NCBI GenBank assembly: GCA_028284125.1
Contig: JANQSI010000004.1
Coordinates: 186,001-250,000, forward strand
From: Cyclobacteriaceae bacterium
GTDB lineage: Bacteria; Bacteroidota; Bacteroidia; Cytophagales; Cyclobacteriaceae
DNA length: 64,000 bases
Reading direction: 5' to 3'
The notes beneath the pieces were generated by a model, which did no database searches, was not told the origin of the DNA, and worked only from the letters and a program-made list of their open reading frames with translations. A program made the translations under genes and the position numbers. Shown here one piece after another: positions 37,229 to 45,826 of this stretch (position 1 is its first letter; every line of letters starts with the position of its first letter).

Positions 37229-38179
37229 ATGGCTCAAATAGGTACCGATATTGAACATGCGATCTCATTGTTAGAGTCTGACGAACTGGTTGGAATCCCA
37301 ACAGAGACAGTTTATGGTTTGGCTGGAAATGCGCTGAGTGAATCTGCCATTTTAAAAATATATACTGCTAAAAATCGACCAAAGTTTGATCCTCTGATAG
37401 CGCATACTTACTCGATAGAAGCTGTTGACCAATTGGTAAAGGAAATCCCATCAAATGCTTTAAAGCTAGCGGAGAAGTTTTGGCCAGGCCCACTCACCTT
37501 GTTGCTTGAAAAATCAGAAAAAATCCCTGACCTGCTGACTTCAGGATTGCCTCGGGTGGCATTTAGAATTCCTAACCATCTGCTAACACTTCAATTATTG
37601 GAAAAGCTGAACTTTCCCTTAGCAGCTCCAAGCGCCAATCCTTTTGGGTATGTTTCTCCCGTGGAGGCAAATCATGTAAACGAACAACTTGGTGACAAGA
37701 TCAATTACATTCTCGACGGTGGAAGGTGCCAGGTGGGGCTTGAGTCCACCATTATTGGTTTCGAAGGAGAAGATCCGGTGATTCATCGTCTTGGAGGTAT
37801 TGCGGTTGAGGAAATTGAAGAAGTGATTGGGAAAGTCAAAATCGAAACGAACAAAAGTTCAAATCCAACTGCTCCGGGAATGCTTAAGTCCCACTATTCT
37901 CCAGGAAGACAACTGATCATTGGAGAAATTGAGAAGAATGTTCAGAAACATCTGGATAAAAACATCGGAATTATTTCATTCAAAGATGATTACAGCCAGT
38001 TAGTGAAAAGCAATTTCATTTTGTCAGCATCAGGAAATCTGGAAGAAGCAGCCAGCAATTTATTCAAGGCACTGCGTCAAATGGACGATCCCGAAATTGA
38101 CCTTGTGCTGACTGAGCAAGTGCCAGATGAAGGCTTGGGTTTAGCAATTAATGATCGATTGCGGAGAGCGGCGGTTTGA
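37229..38179 (+). CDS. L-threonylcarbamoyladenylate synthase (Sua5/TsaC family)
   Basis: The 316-residue enzyme makes threonylcarbamoyl-AMP for the t6A37 tRNA modification. The YrdC domain (~1-185) shows VGIPTETVYGLAGNAL, IYTAKNRPKFDPL, FWPGPLTLLLEKS, RVAFRIPNH and APSANPFGYVSP. A linker with APGMLKSHYSPGRQL leads to a C-terminal Sua5 domain, as in archaeal and yeast Sua5. It is therefore the long form, not the short TsaC form. It starts a + strand unit and no t6A partner gene is adjacent. Confidence 0.93.
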   Translation: MAQIGTDIEHAISLLESDELVGIPTETVYGLAGNALSESAILKIYTAKNRPKFDPLIAHTYSIEAVDQLVKEIPSNALKLAEKFWPGPLTLLLEKSEKIPDLLTSGLPRVAFRIPNHLLTLQLLEKLNFPLAAPSANPFGYVSPVEANHVNEQLGDKINYILDGGRCQVGLESTIIGFEGEDPVIHRLGGIAVEEIEEVIGKVKIETNKSSNPTAPGMLKSHYSPGRQLIIGEIEKNVQKHLDKNIGIISFKDDYSQLVKSNFILSASGNLEEAASNLFKALRQMDDPEIDLVLTEQVPDEGLGLAINDRLRRAAV

Positions 38180-38246
38180 TCAGAATTGTCCATTTTAAAC
38201 TGGATTCTTTTAAGATATTATAGTTAAACCCTACTGTTTCCAGTAT

Positions 38247-39101
38247 TCATTTTAAATAGTCAAAAGTGTTCACCATTTCATACTTGGGGCTTCTACTTAT
38301 AAAATCTCTAAAAAATGCCGCATGACTTGCGCCCATCAATATGAAAACTCTGTCATTTTCATTTAACTCAATCCTATTAAGATTAGTGTACATTCTCAAG
38401 TTTCGCTTGTAAAATTTAGTTGCCTCGTCTGCACCTTCAAAACCTTCTTCACTGCCAGCGTGTGTTAACATGTCCGCATTCACTGTAATTAGAAAGTCCA
38501 AATACCGATTATGGTTAGTCAATTTCAATTTGCCAAGTAAATCAAGGTCATCCTCGTCCACATCAACTTCTGGGTAAAAACTTAATGGATCCATATAATA
38601 GTTGCTGTACCAAGTTGGATCTACATCATTTTTAATTTCATTTCCAATGTTATAGTTGTAGCCCATTTTATGGTCAATTCCATAAATTCTTTTTACCCCA
38701 CTCAATCGTCCTAATTCGAAAGCAAGTAATTCTACTTCAGACGGGTTTTCAAAATGCATATTGGGGTTAGCAAGATATGCTTCGTATTCCTTAAGAAGTT
38801 TTCCATTGTACGCTGGGACATGTTCAACCAAAATTACAGTTGGCTTAAATGCAGATAACTTTTCAGCTATTCTATGTGCCTGCTTTTGATTTTCTAAACT
38901 GTGCTCGTCAAATTCAGTGGTATTAGCGTCAGTTGTATATCCAAAATGGAAAGTTCCTAAATTCAGTACTGGTATTTTTCCCGAGGCTCCATTTCCTTTC
39001 TTGCTGCTGTTTGAGCTTTTTTCGGATGTAGTTGGACTTTTTTCTATACACCCTAAGCTGATCAGGAATAGCGTAAGAATCGTAATTTTCAAAATATTCA
39101 T
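38247..39101 (-). CDS. DUF5694 lipoprotein
   Basis: The 284-residue product has a lipoprotein signal peptide (MNILKITILTLFLISLGCIEK) with the lipobox cysteine at ~18. After a Ser/Lys-rich linker comes the DUF5694 core: IPVLNLGTFHFGYTTDANTTEFDE, KPTVILVEHVPAYNG, IYGIDHKMGYNYN, and near the end RVFILMGASHAAFFRDFISRSPKYE. The conserved His and Glu residues (GTFHFG, EHVP, GASHAAF) recall the TraB/ChaN-like hydrolase superfamily. That link is an inference. It should be anchored in a membrane, facing the periplasm. Confidence 0.8.
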   Translation of the reverse strand: MNILKITILTLFLISLGCIEKSPTTSEKSSNSSKKGNGASGKIPVLNLGTFHFGYTTDANTTEFDEHSLENQKQAHRIAEKLSAFKPTVILVEHVPAYNGKLLKEYEAYLANPNMHFENPSEVELLAFELGRLSGVKRIYGIDHKMGYNYNIGNEIKNDVDPTWYSNYYMDPLSFYPEVDVDEDDLDLLGKLKLTNHNRYLDFLITVNADMLTHAGSEEGFEGADEATKFYKRNLRMYTNLNRIELNENDRVFILMGASHAAFFRDFISRSPKYEMVNTFDYLK

Positions 39102-39219
39102 TAGTCGTTTTTATGGGTTATAACACCTCTGTATGAAGATACTTATAGTGTCATTGTCTAAAAAATTCCGATGATTTCTACCGTTATGATAAACGGACTT
39201 TTTGGTAGCAATTTGTTTC

Positions 39220-40443
39220 CTAATTGCTCAATTCTTTCAAGGCCCTTTCTAACTGCGGATCGTTAGTCTTTGATTCAATAGGACGATTTACAATCACATC
39301 TGGCATCACTCCAATTCCTTCAAGTCGTTTGCCATCGACATGCACATCATTGACTGCCAAGTACAGTAAGTCACCGCTACTTAATTTGAAAATCCGACCT
39401 GCAACAACAGCACCAGCTGTTTTTTCACCGATAATTTTACCAAGCCTTAGTTTCTTGAAACCGTATGCGAAAAGCTCTTTTCCACTTGTACTTCGCTCAT
39501 TAGTTATAAGTGCAACTGGTTTTTCCCAAACACCACTATAAGATCCGATGGGGCCATCACGTGGAGTGCTCTTGATGATGGCAATTGGGTCTCTGAAGAG
39601 ATTCAAGTTATTGATGTCTGCACCACCCCAGCCATCCCTTAGATCGACAATCAAAGCATCACATTGACTTAGTTTCCCCCATAAAATGGCCTCACGAAGT
39701 TGTTCTTGATATTTTGATCCAGCGTAGCTCCAGATATGCAGATAGCCAATTTTCTTTTCATTTTGCTCAATTATTCGAATGCTCGATTGAAGTGCCGTTT
39801 CAAACATGGTGCGGCCATCGAGAACAGTAACAGGGACTTTAATCGTGAGAGGATTATTATTCCGGACGAGTTCGATCGTGACACTTGAGTTTGCTTTGCC
39901 GCTAAAAGATTCGATGGGATGAAACGAATTGCCATTGACTGATACGATCTGATCACCAAACGTCAAACCAGCCTTGGCAGCTGGAAATCCGTCATAAACA
40001 GAAATGATAAAATTTTTGTCTTCAATGGTTCTGGTGTCTATTCCAATGCCTTCGTAACGAAACAAGCTTGTATCGTTTTTGTCAAAAAGCTGATGAAATA
40101 CGCCGAGTAGCTGGTACCGTTTGGGGTTATTTCGGGTGAAAAAGTAGGTGTGAGAAGTGTTCAATGAAGCCAGCAGGTCATTTACTTTCTTGTCAAATTG
40201 ATCGAGCGTTGTGACTTCTTCCAGTTGTTCGCGACACTCATCCAATTGTCTGTTCCACACGTCGGTGTTAAAGGTTGGATCGTAAAAATGTTCTTTTACT
40301 AAGGTTGAAATTTCATTCAACAGTTCGTGTTTATCAAAGTCTAATTTTTCTTGAGCTGGAGTATGGTAGCTTAGAAAAAAAAGTAAAACTGAAAACAGCG
40401 TTGATCGACTAACAATTATTTGGTTTGGTATGATAAAATTCAA
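39220..40443 (-). CDS. S41-family C-terminal processing-type peptidase
   Basis: The 407-residue exported protease has a signal peptide (STLFSVLLFFLSYHTPAQ). It carries a PDZ-like segment (~105-180: GIGIDTRTIEDKNFIISVYDGFPAAKAGLTFGDQIVSVNG) and the S41 catalytic domain (IGYLHIWSYAGSKYQEQ, CDALIVDLRDGWGGADINNLNLF, ALITNERSTSGKELFAYGFKK, IGEKTAGAVVAGR). The nucleophile is the serine in STSGKE; a lysine follows within the same motif. It probably trims periplasmic or surface proteins. It lies downstream of the FlgO-like gene with a 32-bp gap and may be in its operon. Confidence 0.9.
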   Translation of the reverse strand: MNFIIPNQIIVSRSTLFSVLLFFLSYHTPAQEKLDFDKHELLNEISTLVKEHFYDPTFNTDVWNRQLDECREQLEEVTTLDQFDKKVNDLLASLNTSHTYFFTRNNPKRYQLLGVFHQLFDKNDTSLFRYEGIGIDTRTIEDKNFIISVYDGFPAAKAGLTFGDQIVSVNGNSFHPIESFSGKANSSVTIELVRNNNPLTIKVPVTVLDGRTMFETALQSSIRIIEQNEKKIGYLHIWSYAGSKYQEQLREAILWGKLSQCDALIVDLRDGWGGADINNLNLFRDPIAIIKSTPRDGPIGSYSGVWEKPVALITNERSTSGKELFAYGFKKLRLGKIIGEKTAGAVVAGRIFKLSSGDLLYLAVNDVHVDGKRLEGIGVMPDVIVNRPIESKTNDPQLERALKELSN

Positions 40444-40475
40444 TGCTAATGTTAACGCTCCTGTTTCGCTAAAGT

Positions 40476-41474
40476 TTAACGTGCAAACGAAGTGATAATC
40501 CCAAACTTGAAGCCAGGAAAGTTCTTGTTTTCAAGTGTATAGAACGGAACAGAAACTCCACCAAATATTCTAAGGTTGACGGTGGAATTTCGATTTATAA
40601 GATATCCACCACCCAAGTACAACCCTATGCCACCTTGTGTTGAATCTTCTATCTCTGAAAATTTAGGATCTCTTTTGGCGGTCATGAATCCGTATTCGAA
40701 ACTACCATCAAGAAACACAGTTGATCTTTGTCGGCTCAGCGGGAACATAGCACCTAAGCTAAAACTTCCATTCGATAACTCTCGTCCATCGTAAGCACCA
40801 TTTCTTAGTAAAGAAGAGGAGGGATAGTAGTCAAAATTCATACTGAAAAGGAAAGTGGAAGCATCATACGTGTAGGCTAGACCAATCCCAGAAAGTGTTT
40901 CTTCTCCAAACAAGTATTTTCCACCGATTGTAAGTCCAATGAAGTGATTGACCTTGATTTGTTTTAAATCGATTCCTCTACTATCGTATTCTGTTACTTC
41001 ATCAATTTCAATGTCGGTTTTGGCTGTTTTGGTGGTAAGAAACGACCTGCCTAAACGGGATAGCAATGGGTCAAGATCTTCTTCCAAAGTTCCTTTGACC
41101 ATATCATGCCAAACACGTTCTCCCGTTGCGGTTTCATACAATCCTAATGAAATAATGAAAACTCCTTGGAGGTTATGAATTTCTCCATCCATATAGTACC
41201 TGGCGGAGATTCCTTTGGCATTTTGAAGGGCTAATTCTCGATTTTCATCTTCAAAATAGGCCTGTCCAATTCTTTCTGGAAGCAATACTGCATAGTTATG
41301 ATTGTTTTCAATGTAAGACTTGAGAAGCTTGGATGTTGAATACTGTAGATCAGCGTCCTTGTTCGTATTGATCAACTCGAAGTAAGGAAAATATACCGTA
41401 TTATTTTGGGCCTGGGCCTTTGTAGCTACAAAAGTGGCGAGTACAAAAACAAGTAGTTTTTTGGTAGTGTTCAT
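40476..41474 (-). CDS. FlgO-like N-terminal domain plus outer-membrane barrel protein
   Basis: The 332-residue secreted protein has a signal peptide ending ATKAQAQ. Residues ~25-140 resemble FlgO/CsgG-type assembly domains: VYFPYFELINTNKDADLQYSTSKLLKSYIE, YYMDGEIHNLQGVFIISLGLYETATGERVWHD. Residues ~175-332 are amphipathic strands of a small barrel (FIGLTIGGKYLFGEETLSGIGLAYTYD, GGIGLYLGGGYLINRNSTVNLRIFGGVSVPFY) ending in an aromatic/basic C-terminus. The family assignment is tentative. It is divergent from the FKBP gene and upstream of the S41 protease gene. Confidence 0.6.
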   Translation of the reverse strand: MNTTKKLLVFVLATFVATKAQAQNNTVYFPYFELINTNKDADLQYSTSKLLKSYIENNHNYAVLLPERIGQAYFEDENRELALQNAKGISARYYMDGEIHNLQGVFIISLGLYETATGERVWHDMVKGTLEEDLDPLLSRLGRSFLTTKTAKTDIEIDEVTEYDSRGIDLKQIKVNHFIGLTIGGKYLFGEETLSGIGLAYTYDASTFLFSMNFDYYPSSSLLRNGAYDGRELSNGSFSLGAMFPLSRQRSTVFLDGSFEYGFMTAKRDPKFSEIEDSTQGGIGLYLGGGYLINRNSTVNLRIFGGVSVPFYTLENKNFPGFKFGIITSFAR

Positions 41475-41584
41475 GGTTCTCTCTTTTTAAGGCTAACTCC
41501 ATTAAGTTGCGGATTCTCAAACAAGCCCCTAAAACTTTTTAAAAGAAAACTGTTGACTTGAGCGAAGGGCATCCTGAATATGGA

Positions 41585-41592
41585 TAGCTTTG
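41585..41592 (+). promoter_or_regulatory. TAnnTTTG box before the FKBP gene
   Basis: TAGCTTTG is an exact match to the Bacteroidota -7 element and lies 12 bp before the FKBP ATG, which would give a nearly leaderless transcript. The upstream TTTG box is not obvious. Confidence 0.45.
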
Positions 41593-41604
41593 CCGCCACT
41601 TTAA

Positions 41605-42042
41605 ATGACACAAAAAATGAAAGCGAAAGCAAACGATAATGTAAAAGTTCATTACACTGGGAAACTCACTTCAGGAGAAGTATTTGATTCATCTGAAGGA
41701 CGAGAACCGCTGGCTTTCACAGTGGGTGGAGGGCAAATGATCAAAGGATTTGATGAGGCAGTTGATGGAATGGAACTTAATGAGAAAAAGACAGTGACCA
41801 TTCCAGCGAAAGACGCTTATGGAGAACATAAGAATGAGTTAATTCAGCAAATACCCAAGAGCAATTTACCTGAAGATATGCAACCTGAAATTGGTCAACG
41901 GTTGGTAGCCACGAATGACCTTGGACATCAAACGCAGGTATCAGTGATTGATGTTACAGGGGAGAACATCACAATAGATGCTAATCACGATCTTGCTGGA
42001 AAAGATCTTGTTTTTGATATAGAATTGGTTGCCATCAACTAG
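41605..42042 (+). CDS. FKBP-type peptidyl-prolyl isomerase (SlyD-like)
   Basis: The 145-residue cytoplasmic isomerase opens AKANDNVKVHYTGKLTSGEVFDSSEGREPLAFTVGGGQMIKGFDEAVDGMELNEKKTV. An IF (insert-in-flap) domain replaces the flap (YGEHKNELIQQIPKSNLPEDM...), and it closes with ANHDLAGKDLVFDIELVAI. This is the SlyD/FkpB type, without the histidine-rich metal tail of E. coli SlyD. It assists proline-limited folding. Structured RNA copy B starts about 18 nt after its stop. Confidence 0.92.
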   Translation: MTQKMKAKANDNVKVHYTGKLTSGEVFDSSEGREPLAFTVGGGQMIKGFDEAVDGMELNEKKTVTIPAKDAYGEHKNELIQQIPKSNLPEDMQPEIGQRLVATNDLGHQTQVSVIDVTGENITIDANHDLAGKDLVFDIELVAIN

Positions 42043-42059
42043 CGACAACTAAGGATTTA

Positions 42060-42250
42060 AATACCTACATATGGCCCCTGATCAATAAAACCAGGGGACG
42101 CATTGCTTAAGTTCTAAACTTAAATCTGATTTTTAATTCAAGGTCGAAACCTTTAAATTTGATCAAACGTTCTAAAGAACGCAATGCGATTTTCGCATAT
42201 GTAAGCATAAAATAAAAGTAGCAATTCCAGTAGGTTTTGCTATTTTTTTT
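42060..42250 (+). ncRNA. Structured non-coding RNA, copy B
   Basis: This second copy of the 9112-9304 element is on the same strand. Pairings are P1 42066-42073/42196-42203 (perfect), P2 42075-42080/42092-42097 and P3 42099-42105/42182-42188. Inside P3 are P4 42107-42112/42118-42123, P5 42125-42130/42162-42167 capped by P6 42140-42144/42149-42153, and P7 42168-42172/42177-42181. The terminator is 42219-42250. The loops UCUAA (P4) and CGAA (P6) are identical in both copies while their stems covary. It follows the FKBP gene and could be processed from that mRNA or start at a weak TTGG-N21-TAAGGATTT promoter. Confidence 0.85.
42219..42250 (+). terminator. Terminator of RNA copy B
   Basis: TAGCAA pairs with TTGCTA, and CC with GG inside two U-U mismatches. 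Eight T follow. It matches the position and sequence style of the copy A terminator. Confidence 0.8.
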
Positions 42251-42518
42251 GGTCTACATGTCATCCTCATAGTCACCTTTATTGATCACTCCCGAAGAGT
42301 TGAAAATATATTCTTAACAATCTTTTCAAAAAGAAGTCGAAACTTTTTTGACATGTAACTAGTTTAGTTAATTAAGACTGCAAATTGAAACAGATTAAGA
42401 ACCAGCTTTTTTCCTCTTAGCTTTTTAATTGCTGTCAAAGCCTTAACCCAACACCTCTACCTAGCGATGTGAATTGATTTCATTAGAAATCGTCATGTTT
42501 AATATTAACCACTAGAGA
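42251..42518. other. Gene-free spacer before the SiaC-like gene
   Basis: No ORF or strong hairpin was found in these 268 bases. The first ~25 bases (GGTCTACATGTCATC) still resemble the sequence following the copy A terminator (GAGTCTACTTTTCATC), so the duplicated unit may extend slightly beyond the terminator. The remainder is AT-rich and probably holds the promoter for the gene at 42519. Confidence 0.5.
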
Positions 42519-42914
42519 ATGCAGTCCACACAGTTAACCAGCCATTTACCTTCAAGTTTCTCCAAATCTGAGAAAGGAGAGAAGACCATCAGGGTAGATT
42601 ATCAACAAGCACTAAATCTTATAACCGTTAGAGGATCTTCGATAGCAGATCATTCCTCTTATAAATATGATGACCTTGTTGACAAAATAGAATCCCACTT
42701 CAAACTCGGAAATTCATTGCAACTCTATTTCAATTTCGATTTTCTGGATAACTCTGCATTAGCATATTTGGGAATAGTCATATCAACACTGAATGAATAC
42801 CATGACAAAGGAAAAATGGTGAAGGCATTTTGGAGCTGCCTCAGTGTAGCTGACAACATGAATGATGAAGGAGAGAAGCTAAAAGCACTTAGCAAATTTG
42901 AGTTCCATCATTAA
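42519..42914 (+). CDS. SiaC/DUF1987-family regulatory phosphoprotein-like
   Basis: The 131-residue soluble protein has a single alpha/beta domain: LITVRGSSIADHSSYKYDDLVDKIESHF, LQLYFNFDFLDNSALAYLGIVISTLNEYHDKGKMVKAFW, NMNDEGEKLKALSKFEF. The order of strands and the final DxxxEGE...FEF element match SiaC (DUF1987). SiaC switches partners, such as a diguanylate cyclase, when phosphorylated on a conserved serine or threonine; the serine in FLDNSALAY sits at the equivalent place. No kinase or phosphatase partner of the Sia type is adjacent, so the pathway is open. Confidence 0.7.
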   Translation: MQSTQLTSHLPSSFSKSEKGEKTIRVDYQQALNLITVRGSSIADHSSYKYDDLVDKIESHFKLGNSLQLYFNFDFLDNSALAYLGIVISTLNEYHDKGKMVKAFWSCLSVADNMNDEGEKLKALSKFEFHH

Positions 42915-43004
42915 GAGCTGAGCGAATAATATCACTGAATAACGCTTTTAATTAGCTGTCATGGCAATGTGATATTGTCTACTTTTAGTCAATAAAGTAA
43001 GCAC

Positions 43005-43700
43005 ATGTCCCGAGTTCTGGTAATGGGTGATATTCATGGAAATCTTCACGCATTTGAACAGTGCATCGAAAAATCTGAATTTGATTTCGAAAATGATGTA
43101 CTGATTCAATTGGGAGATGTCTCTGATCGTCAACCCGATACAGCCTTGGTTGTTGAAAAACTACTTTCCATTAAAAATCTAATTGCAATCCGAGGTAATC
43201 ACGATGATTGGACACGAAAATGGATTTCAAATGGAGGGCAAGACTCTACCTGGTTGGCAAATGGTGGACAAGAAACGATTGACTCTTACAAGAAAGAGAA
43301 CACAAGAATTGACTTGGAAAAACATCGCCAATTCTTCAGTGATGTACAAGTGAACCATTATGTGGATGATGAAAACAGAATTTTTGTTCACGGTGGATTC
43401 ACCAATTCTAAAGGCCCCGATTATGATTTGACAGAAAATCAATGTCTCTGGGATCGGAGTTTGTGGGAAAGTGCCATGATGGGTAGAAAAATTGATCTTG
43501 AACCCAAAGTTTTATCCGGGTTTAAGGAGATATACATTGGCCACACACCAACATTGAATTTCTTCGAAGATCAGCCAATGAATATTTTCAATGTGTGGAA
43601 TTTGGATACAGGTGCTGGTCATTCGACTGGAAGACTAACGATCATGGACGTTTACACAAAAGAGTATTGGCAATCTGATAGTACAGATAGCTTGTATTAA
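43005..43700 (+). CDS. Metallophosphoesterase, PPP-type serine/threonine phosphatase-like
   Basis: The 231-residue enzyme has the metal-binding signatures of the calcineurin-like superfamily in order: MGDIHGNLHAFEQCI, LIQLGDVSDRQPDTALVVE, AIRGNHDDWTRKW, IFVHGGFTN and YIGHTPTLNF, ending NLDTGAGHSTGRLTIMD. This resembles bacterial PrpA/PrpE or ApaH-like phosphatases, which remove phosphate from proteins or cleave dinucleoside polyphosphates. The substrate cannot be told from sequence. It follows the SiaC-like gene by 90 bp, and a phosphoprotein-phosphatase relation is conceivable. Confidence 0.88.
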   Translation: MSRVLVMGDIHGNLHAFEQCIEKSEFDFENDVLIQLGDVSDRQPDTALVVEKLLSIKNLIAIRGNHDDWTRKWISNGGQDSTWLANGGQETIDSYKKENTRIDLEKHRQFFSDVQVNHYVDDENRIFVHGGFTNSKGPDYDLTENQCLWDRSLWESAMMGRKIDLEPKVLSGFKEIYIGHTPTLNFFEDQPMNIFNVWNLDTGAGHSTGRLTIMDVYTKEYWQSDSTDSLY

Positions 43701-43740
43701 TTGAGTCAATCAGTTTTAAAAACAACATGCTTTAAATCTG

Positions 43741-43830
43741 ATCCTTCGGTTCACTCTGGATGACATTGCTTCGTTCAGTAAACATTCATACACAAGATCT
43801 GTGCTGTCATGCTGACGAAGGAAGCATCTT
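43741..43830. repeat. REP-like inverted repeat with GTCATGCTGACGAAGGAAGC arm
   Basis: The right arm (43804-43830) is the reverse complement, with one mismatch in 27, of 54242-54268. The left arm (ATCCTTCGGTTCACTCTGGATGACA) is an imperfect inverted partner, so the whole forms a hairpin. This is a dispersed intergenic repeat typical of Bacteroidota genomes, located between two convergent genes. Confidence 0.75.
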
Positions 43831-43847
43831 TTCATTAATGTTAAGTG

Positions 43848-44600
43848 CTATAAATTCTGACTTCTGTATAGCTCGATTTCTTCAATCAGATTTTGACAAA
43901 TTCTTTTGATGATTGCGTAGTTCCCTAGATTTTTCTGAAGGATGGAACGCGAGAGGTACATGAGGTTTTCAACCTCTTTAAGTTGATCAGATCGCTGTTG
44001 CCCAAGCCATGGGTATTGAAGTGTTGATACTTGAATCCCTTTTTCGAGCTTCTGTTGAATGGTCCAATAGTCGTTCAATCCTGGACGATCAAAAGCTGAG
44101 CGTATACGATCAGTATTCCCATCGGAATAGGCGCTCCACTTTTTTGCCTGACGATAATAGAGCGAAATCCATGACCTCAGTTTTCCACTCGAAAGGGAGT
44201 ACAGACGTCCGGTATTAATCATTTCATCATAGGTAGCAGTATTGGTTTCCAATAGGAAAATATCTACCGGATCAAGTTTTATTAAATCTATTCGATCCTG
44301 AAGACTGTTTTGAGTCTCGATTAATTGAATAGCTGAATCGCATAGGTTAATATGATGGTGAATGGCCGAGTCCAAAAAATCGAATCTCCTGATATCAGAT
44401 TTTAAATCTTCGTAAAGCCTGCTAATTGTAATCGATTCTGCTTTTGTTAGTTTCCTGTTTGTATTCCAATTATTTAGCTGAACCGCAATCAGAATTCCTA
44501 ACACCAGTAGCAGAATTTCTCCAAAGGCGTAAAGAAGTATTTTTTTCATTTTGGTTTGTTGAATGTTCTTTCTGCGAAACTTTCCTAGAAATCCAAGCAT
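43848..44600 (-). CDS. DUF6090 membrane protein
   Basis: The 250-residue product has the characteristic DUF6090 opening: a basic stretch, then YAFGEILLLVLGILIAVQLNNWNTNRK (transmembrane helix ending in the QxNNWN motif). A long, mostly helical exterior part follows (ESITISRLYEDLKSDIRRFDFLDSAI, IKRICQNLIEEIELY). I keep the first ATG because family members usually have ~15-25 residues before the helix. These proteins are abundant and multi-copy in Bacteroidota, with unknown function. Confidence 0.85.
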   Translation of the reverse strand: MLGFLGKFRRKNIQQTKMKKILLYAFGEILLLVLGILIAVQLNNWNTNRKLTKAESITISRLYEDLKSDIRRFDFLDSAIHHHINLCDSAIQLIETQNSLQDRIDLIKLDPVDIFLLETNTATYDEMINTGRLYSLSSGKLRSWISLYYRQAKKWSAYSDGNTDRIRSAFDRPGLNDYWTIQQKLEKGIQVSTLQYPWLGQQRSDQLKEVENLMYLSRSILQKNLGNYAIIKRICQNLIEEIELYRSQNL

Positions 44601-44632
44601 ATCTGTGAGTAAACTTGGCTGAAGATAACAAA

Positions 44633-44654
44633 GGCCTCCGAAATTTCGGAGGCC
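44633..44654. other. 22-bp perfect GC-rich palindrome
   Basis: GGCCTCCGAAA and its exact reverse complement abut with no loop. It lacks a clean T-run on either strand. It lies between the DUF6090 start and the lipoprotein terminator, about 30 bp upstream of the DUF6090 gene. It may be a bidirectional terminator stem or a protein-binding site. Confidence 0.5.
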
Positions 44655-44659
44655 GACAG

Positions 44660-44696
44660 AAAGAAAGCCCCAGCGTGCAATAGAATGTACCGGGGC
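44660..44696 (-). terminator. Terminator of the lipoprotein gene
   Basis: GCCCC (44667-44671) and GGGGC (44692-44696) form the base of a hairpin. On the minus strand it is followed by TTTCTTTCT. The stem top is poorly paired, so strength is moderate. It closes the fecI-fecR-receptor-lipoprotein cluster. Confidence 0.6.
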
Positions 44697-44732
44697 GTCC
44701 TAACCAACCTAAGAGAACTTTACTTCTTCATC

Positions 44733-45725
44733 TTAATTGTGATCATTCCCACATTCATTTTCCCATTCGTCCCATGCTTCACCAAGATCTATTTCCTCGG
44801 TCACGCCATTTTCAGTTAGAAAAATGATATTATCGCAAGTTCCATCTCCATAATTGATGGAATAACTTCCACTTTCACCTTCGTGTGTGTAGGTTCCAGA
44901 CTCCACTCCACTTACGAAGATCCAAACGTCTTCACAGTTATAGTTCATGAAGAGCGGAGTATCTACCTGAGATGTATAAGATTCACCTGTGCTTCGAGTA
45001 ACAGATTCCGCTCTTGATTCAACGGTATAACCGTCTTGATCCATTTTTTCTGACCCACTTGATTCATAATCAAGCGTGATTACTTCCTCTTCATTTGAAG
45101 TGCTGTCGAATACCGTGTAGGATTCTGTCAAGTCCGCTTCAAATGTGTAGCTCGCATTATATACCCAAACAGAATCGTCCGGACTGATTACGGAAGCATC
45201 TTCCCACGTTCCACTGTAGTTGTAGGTGCCATCAATGGACCAATCTTCTCCACCAAATCCAGTGTAGGTGGCAGAGGAAGAGAAGTTGTTAGGAGTGTAA
45301 TTACCGGTTTCAACCAATTTACCTTTCATGAATTCTCCGTAGTAATCGCATCCATCTCCAAAATCCAGGATGTAGGTATAATTTCCATCTTCGTCTTCTT
45401 CCCATGTTTCAATTAAGCAATCAGGTGTTTGTTCTGTGCTATCTGTAGCAATTCTTCCTGAAGCAGCTCCTTTCATCATTGTTAAAGGAGATCCTGAAGT
45501 TCTTCCTGAGGATGCAGCGGCAATGTTTCCATAGATAGCTCCTAGTGGGCCACCAAACCCAATTCCTCTTGCACGACTTGTGGCGGCTCCTGAATTCGAT
45601 AAAATATTCGTAGCGAATGAATTTTCCACCGTATCATTGGGGGTCACATCACTATCGTTACAAGACCAAATCAATAGAGCAACAGCAACCCAAACAGTGG
45701 TGGTTATTAATTTTCCTGTTTTCAT
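44733..45725 (-). CDS. Surface or periplasmic lipoprotein of the FecI cluster
   Basis: The 330-residue protein has a lipoprotein signal (MKTGKLITTTVWVAVALLIWSCND, cysteine ~22). The mature part is acidic and rich in Ser, Thr, Gly and Tyr, with repeated short strands (YTYILDFGDGCDYYGEFMKGKLVETGNYT, IDGTYNYSGTWEDASVI, YNASYTFEADLTESYTVF). No named family is recognised. It lies 101 bp downstream of the TonB receptor but carries its own promoter-like element identical in layout to that of fecI (45754-45787). It is therefore probably a co-regulated partner, possibly a surface ligand-binding protein. Confidence 0.65.
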   Translation of the reverse strand: MKTGKLITTTVWVAVALLIWSCNDSDVTPNDTVENSFATNILSNSGAATSRARGIGFGGPLGAIYGNIAAASSGRTSGSPLTMMKGAASGRIATDSTEQTPDCLIETWEEDEDGNYTYILDFGDGCDYYGEFMKGKLVETGNYTPNNFSSSATYTGFGGEDWSIDGTYNYSGTWEDASVISPDDSVWVYNASYTFEADLTESYTVFDSTSNEEEVITLDYESSGSEKMDQDGYTVESRAESVTRSTGESYTSQVDTPLFMNYNCEDVWIFVSGVESGTYTHEGESGSYSINYGDGTCDNIIFLTENGVTEEIDLGEAWDEWENECGNDHN

Positions 45726-45753
45726 GTATCGTAGTTTTTCTTGTTTTGGTAGT

Positions 45754-45787
45754 GATACAGGCTTGGCAAAAATTACCCTACCAGTTG
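45754..45787 (-). promoter_or_regulatory. ECF-type promoter element of the lipoprotein gene
   Basis: On the minus strand CAACTGGTAGGGTAAT is followed so that GGTAGGGTAA (45782-45773) and TGTATC (45759-45754) are 13 nt apart, 29 nt before the ATG. The fecI promoter region at 49958-49991 has the same boxes at the same distance. This suggests both are read by one sigma factor, probably the FecI-like product at 49401-49943. Confidence 0.65.
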
Positions 45788-45826
45788 TTTAATTTTTTCT
45801 AGATTTTTTTGAACTCTTAAGAGTAC

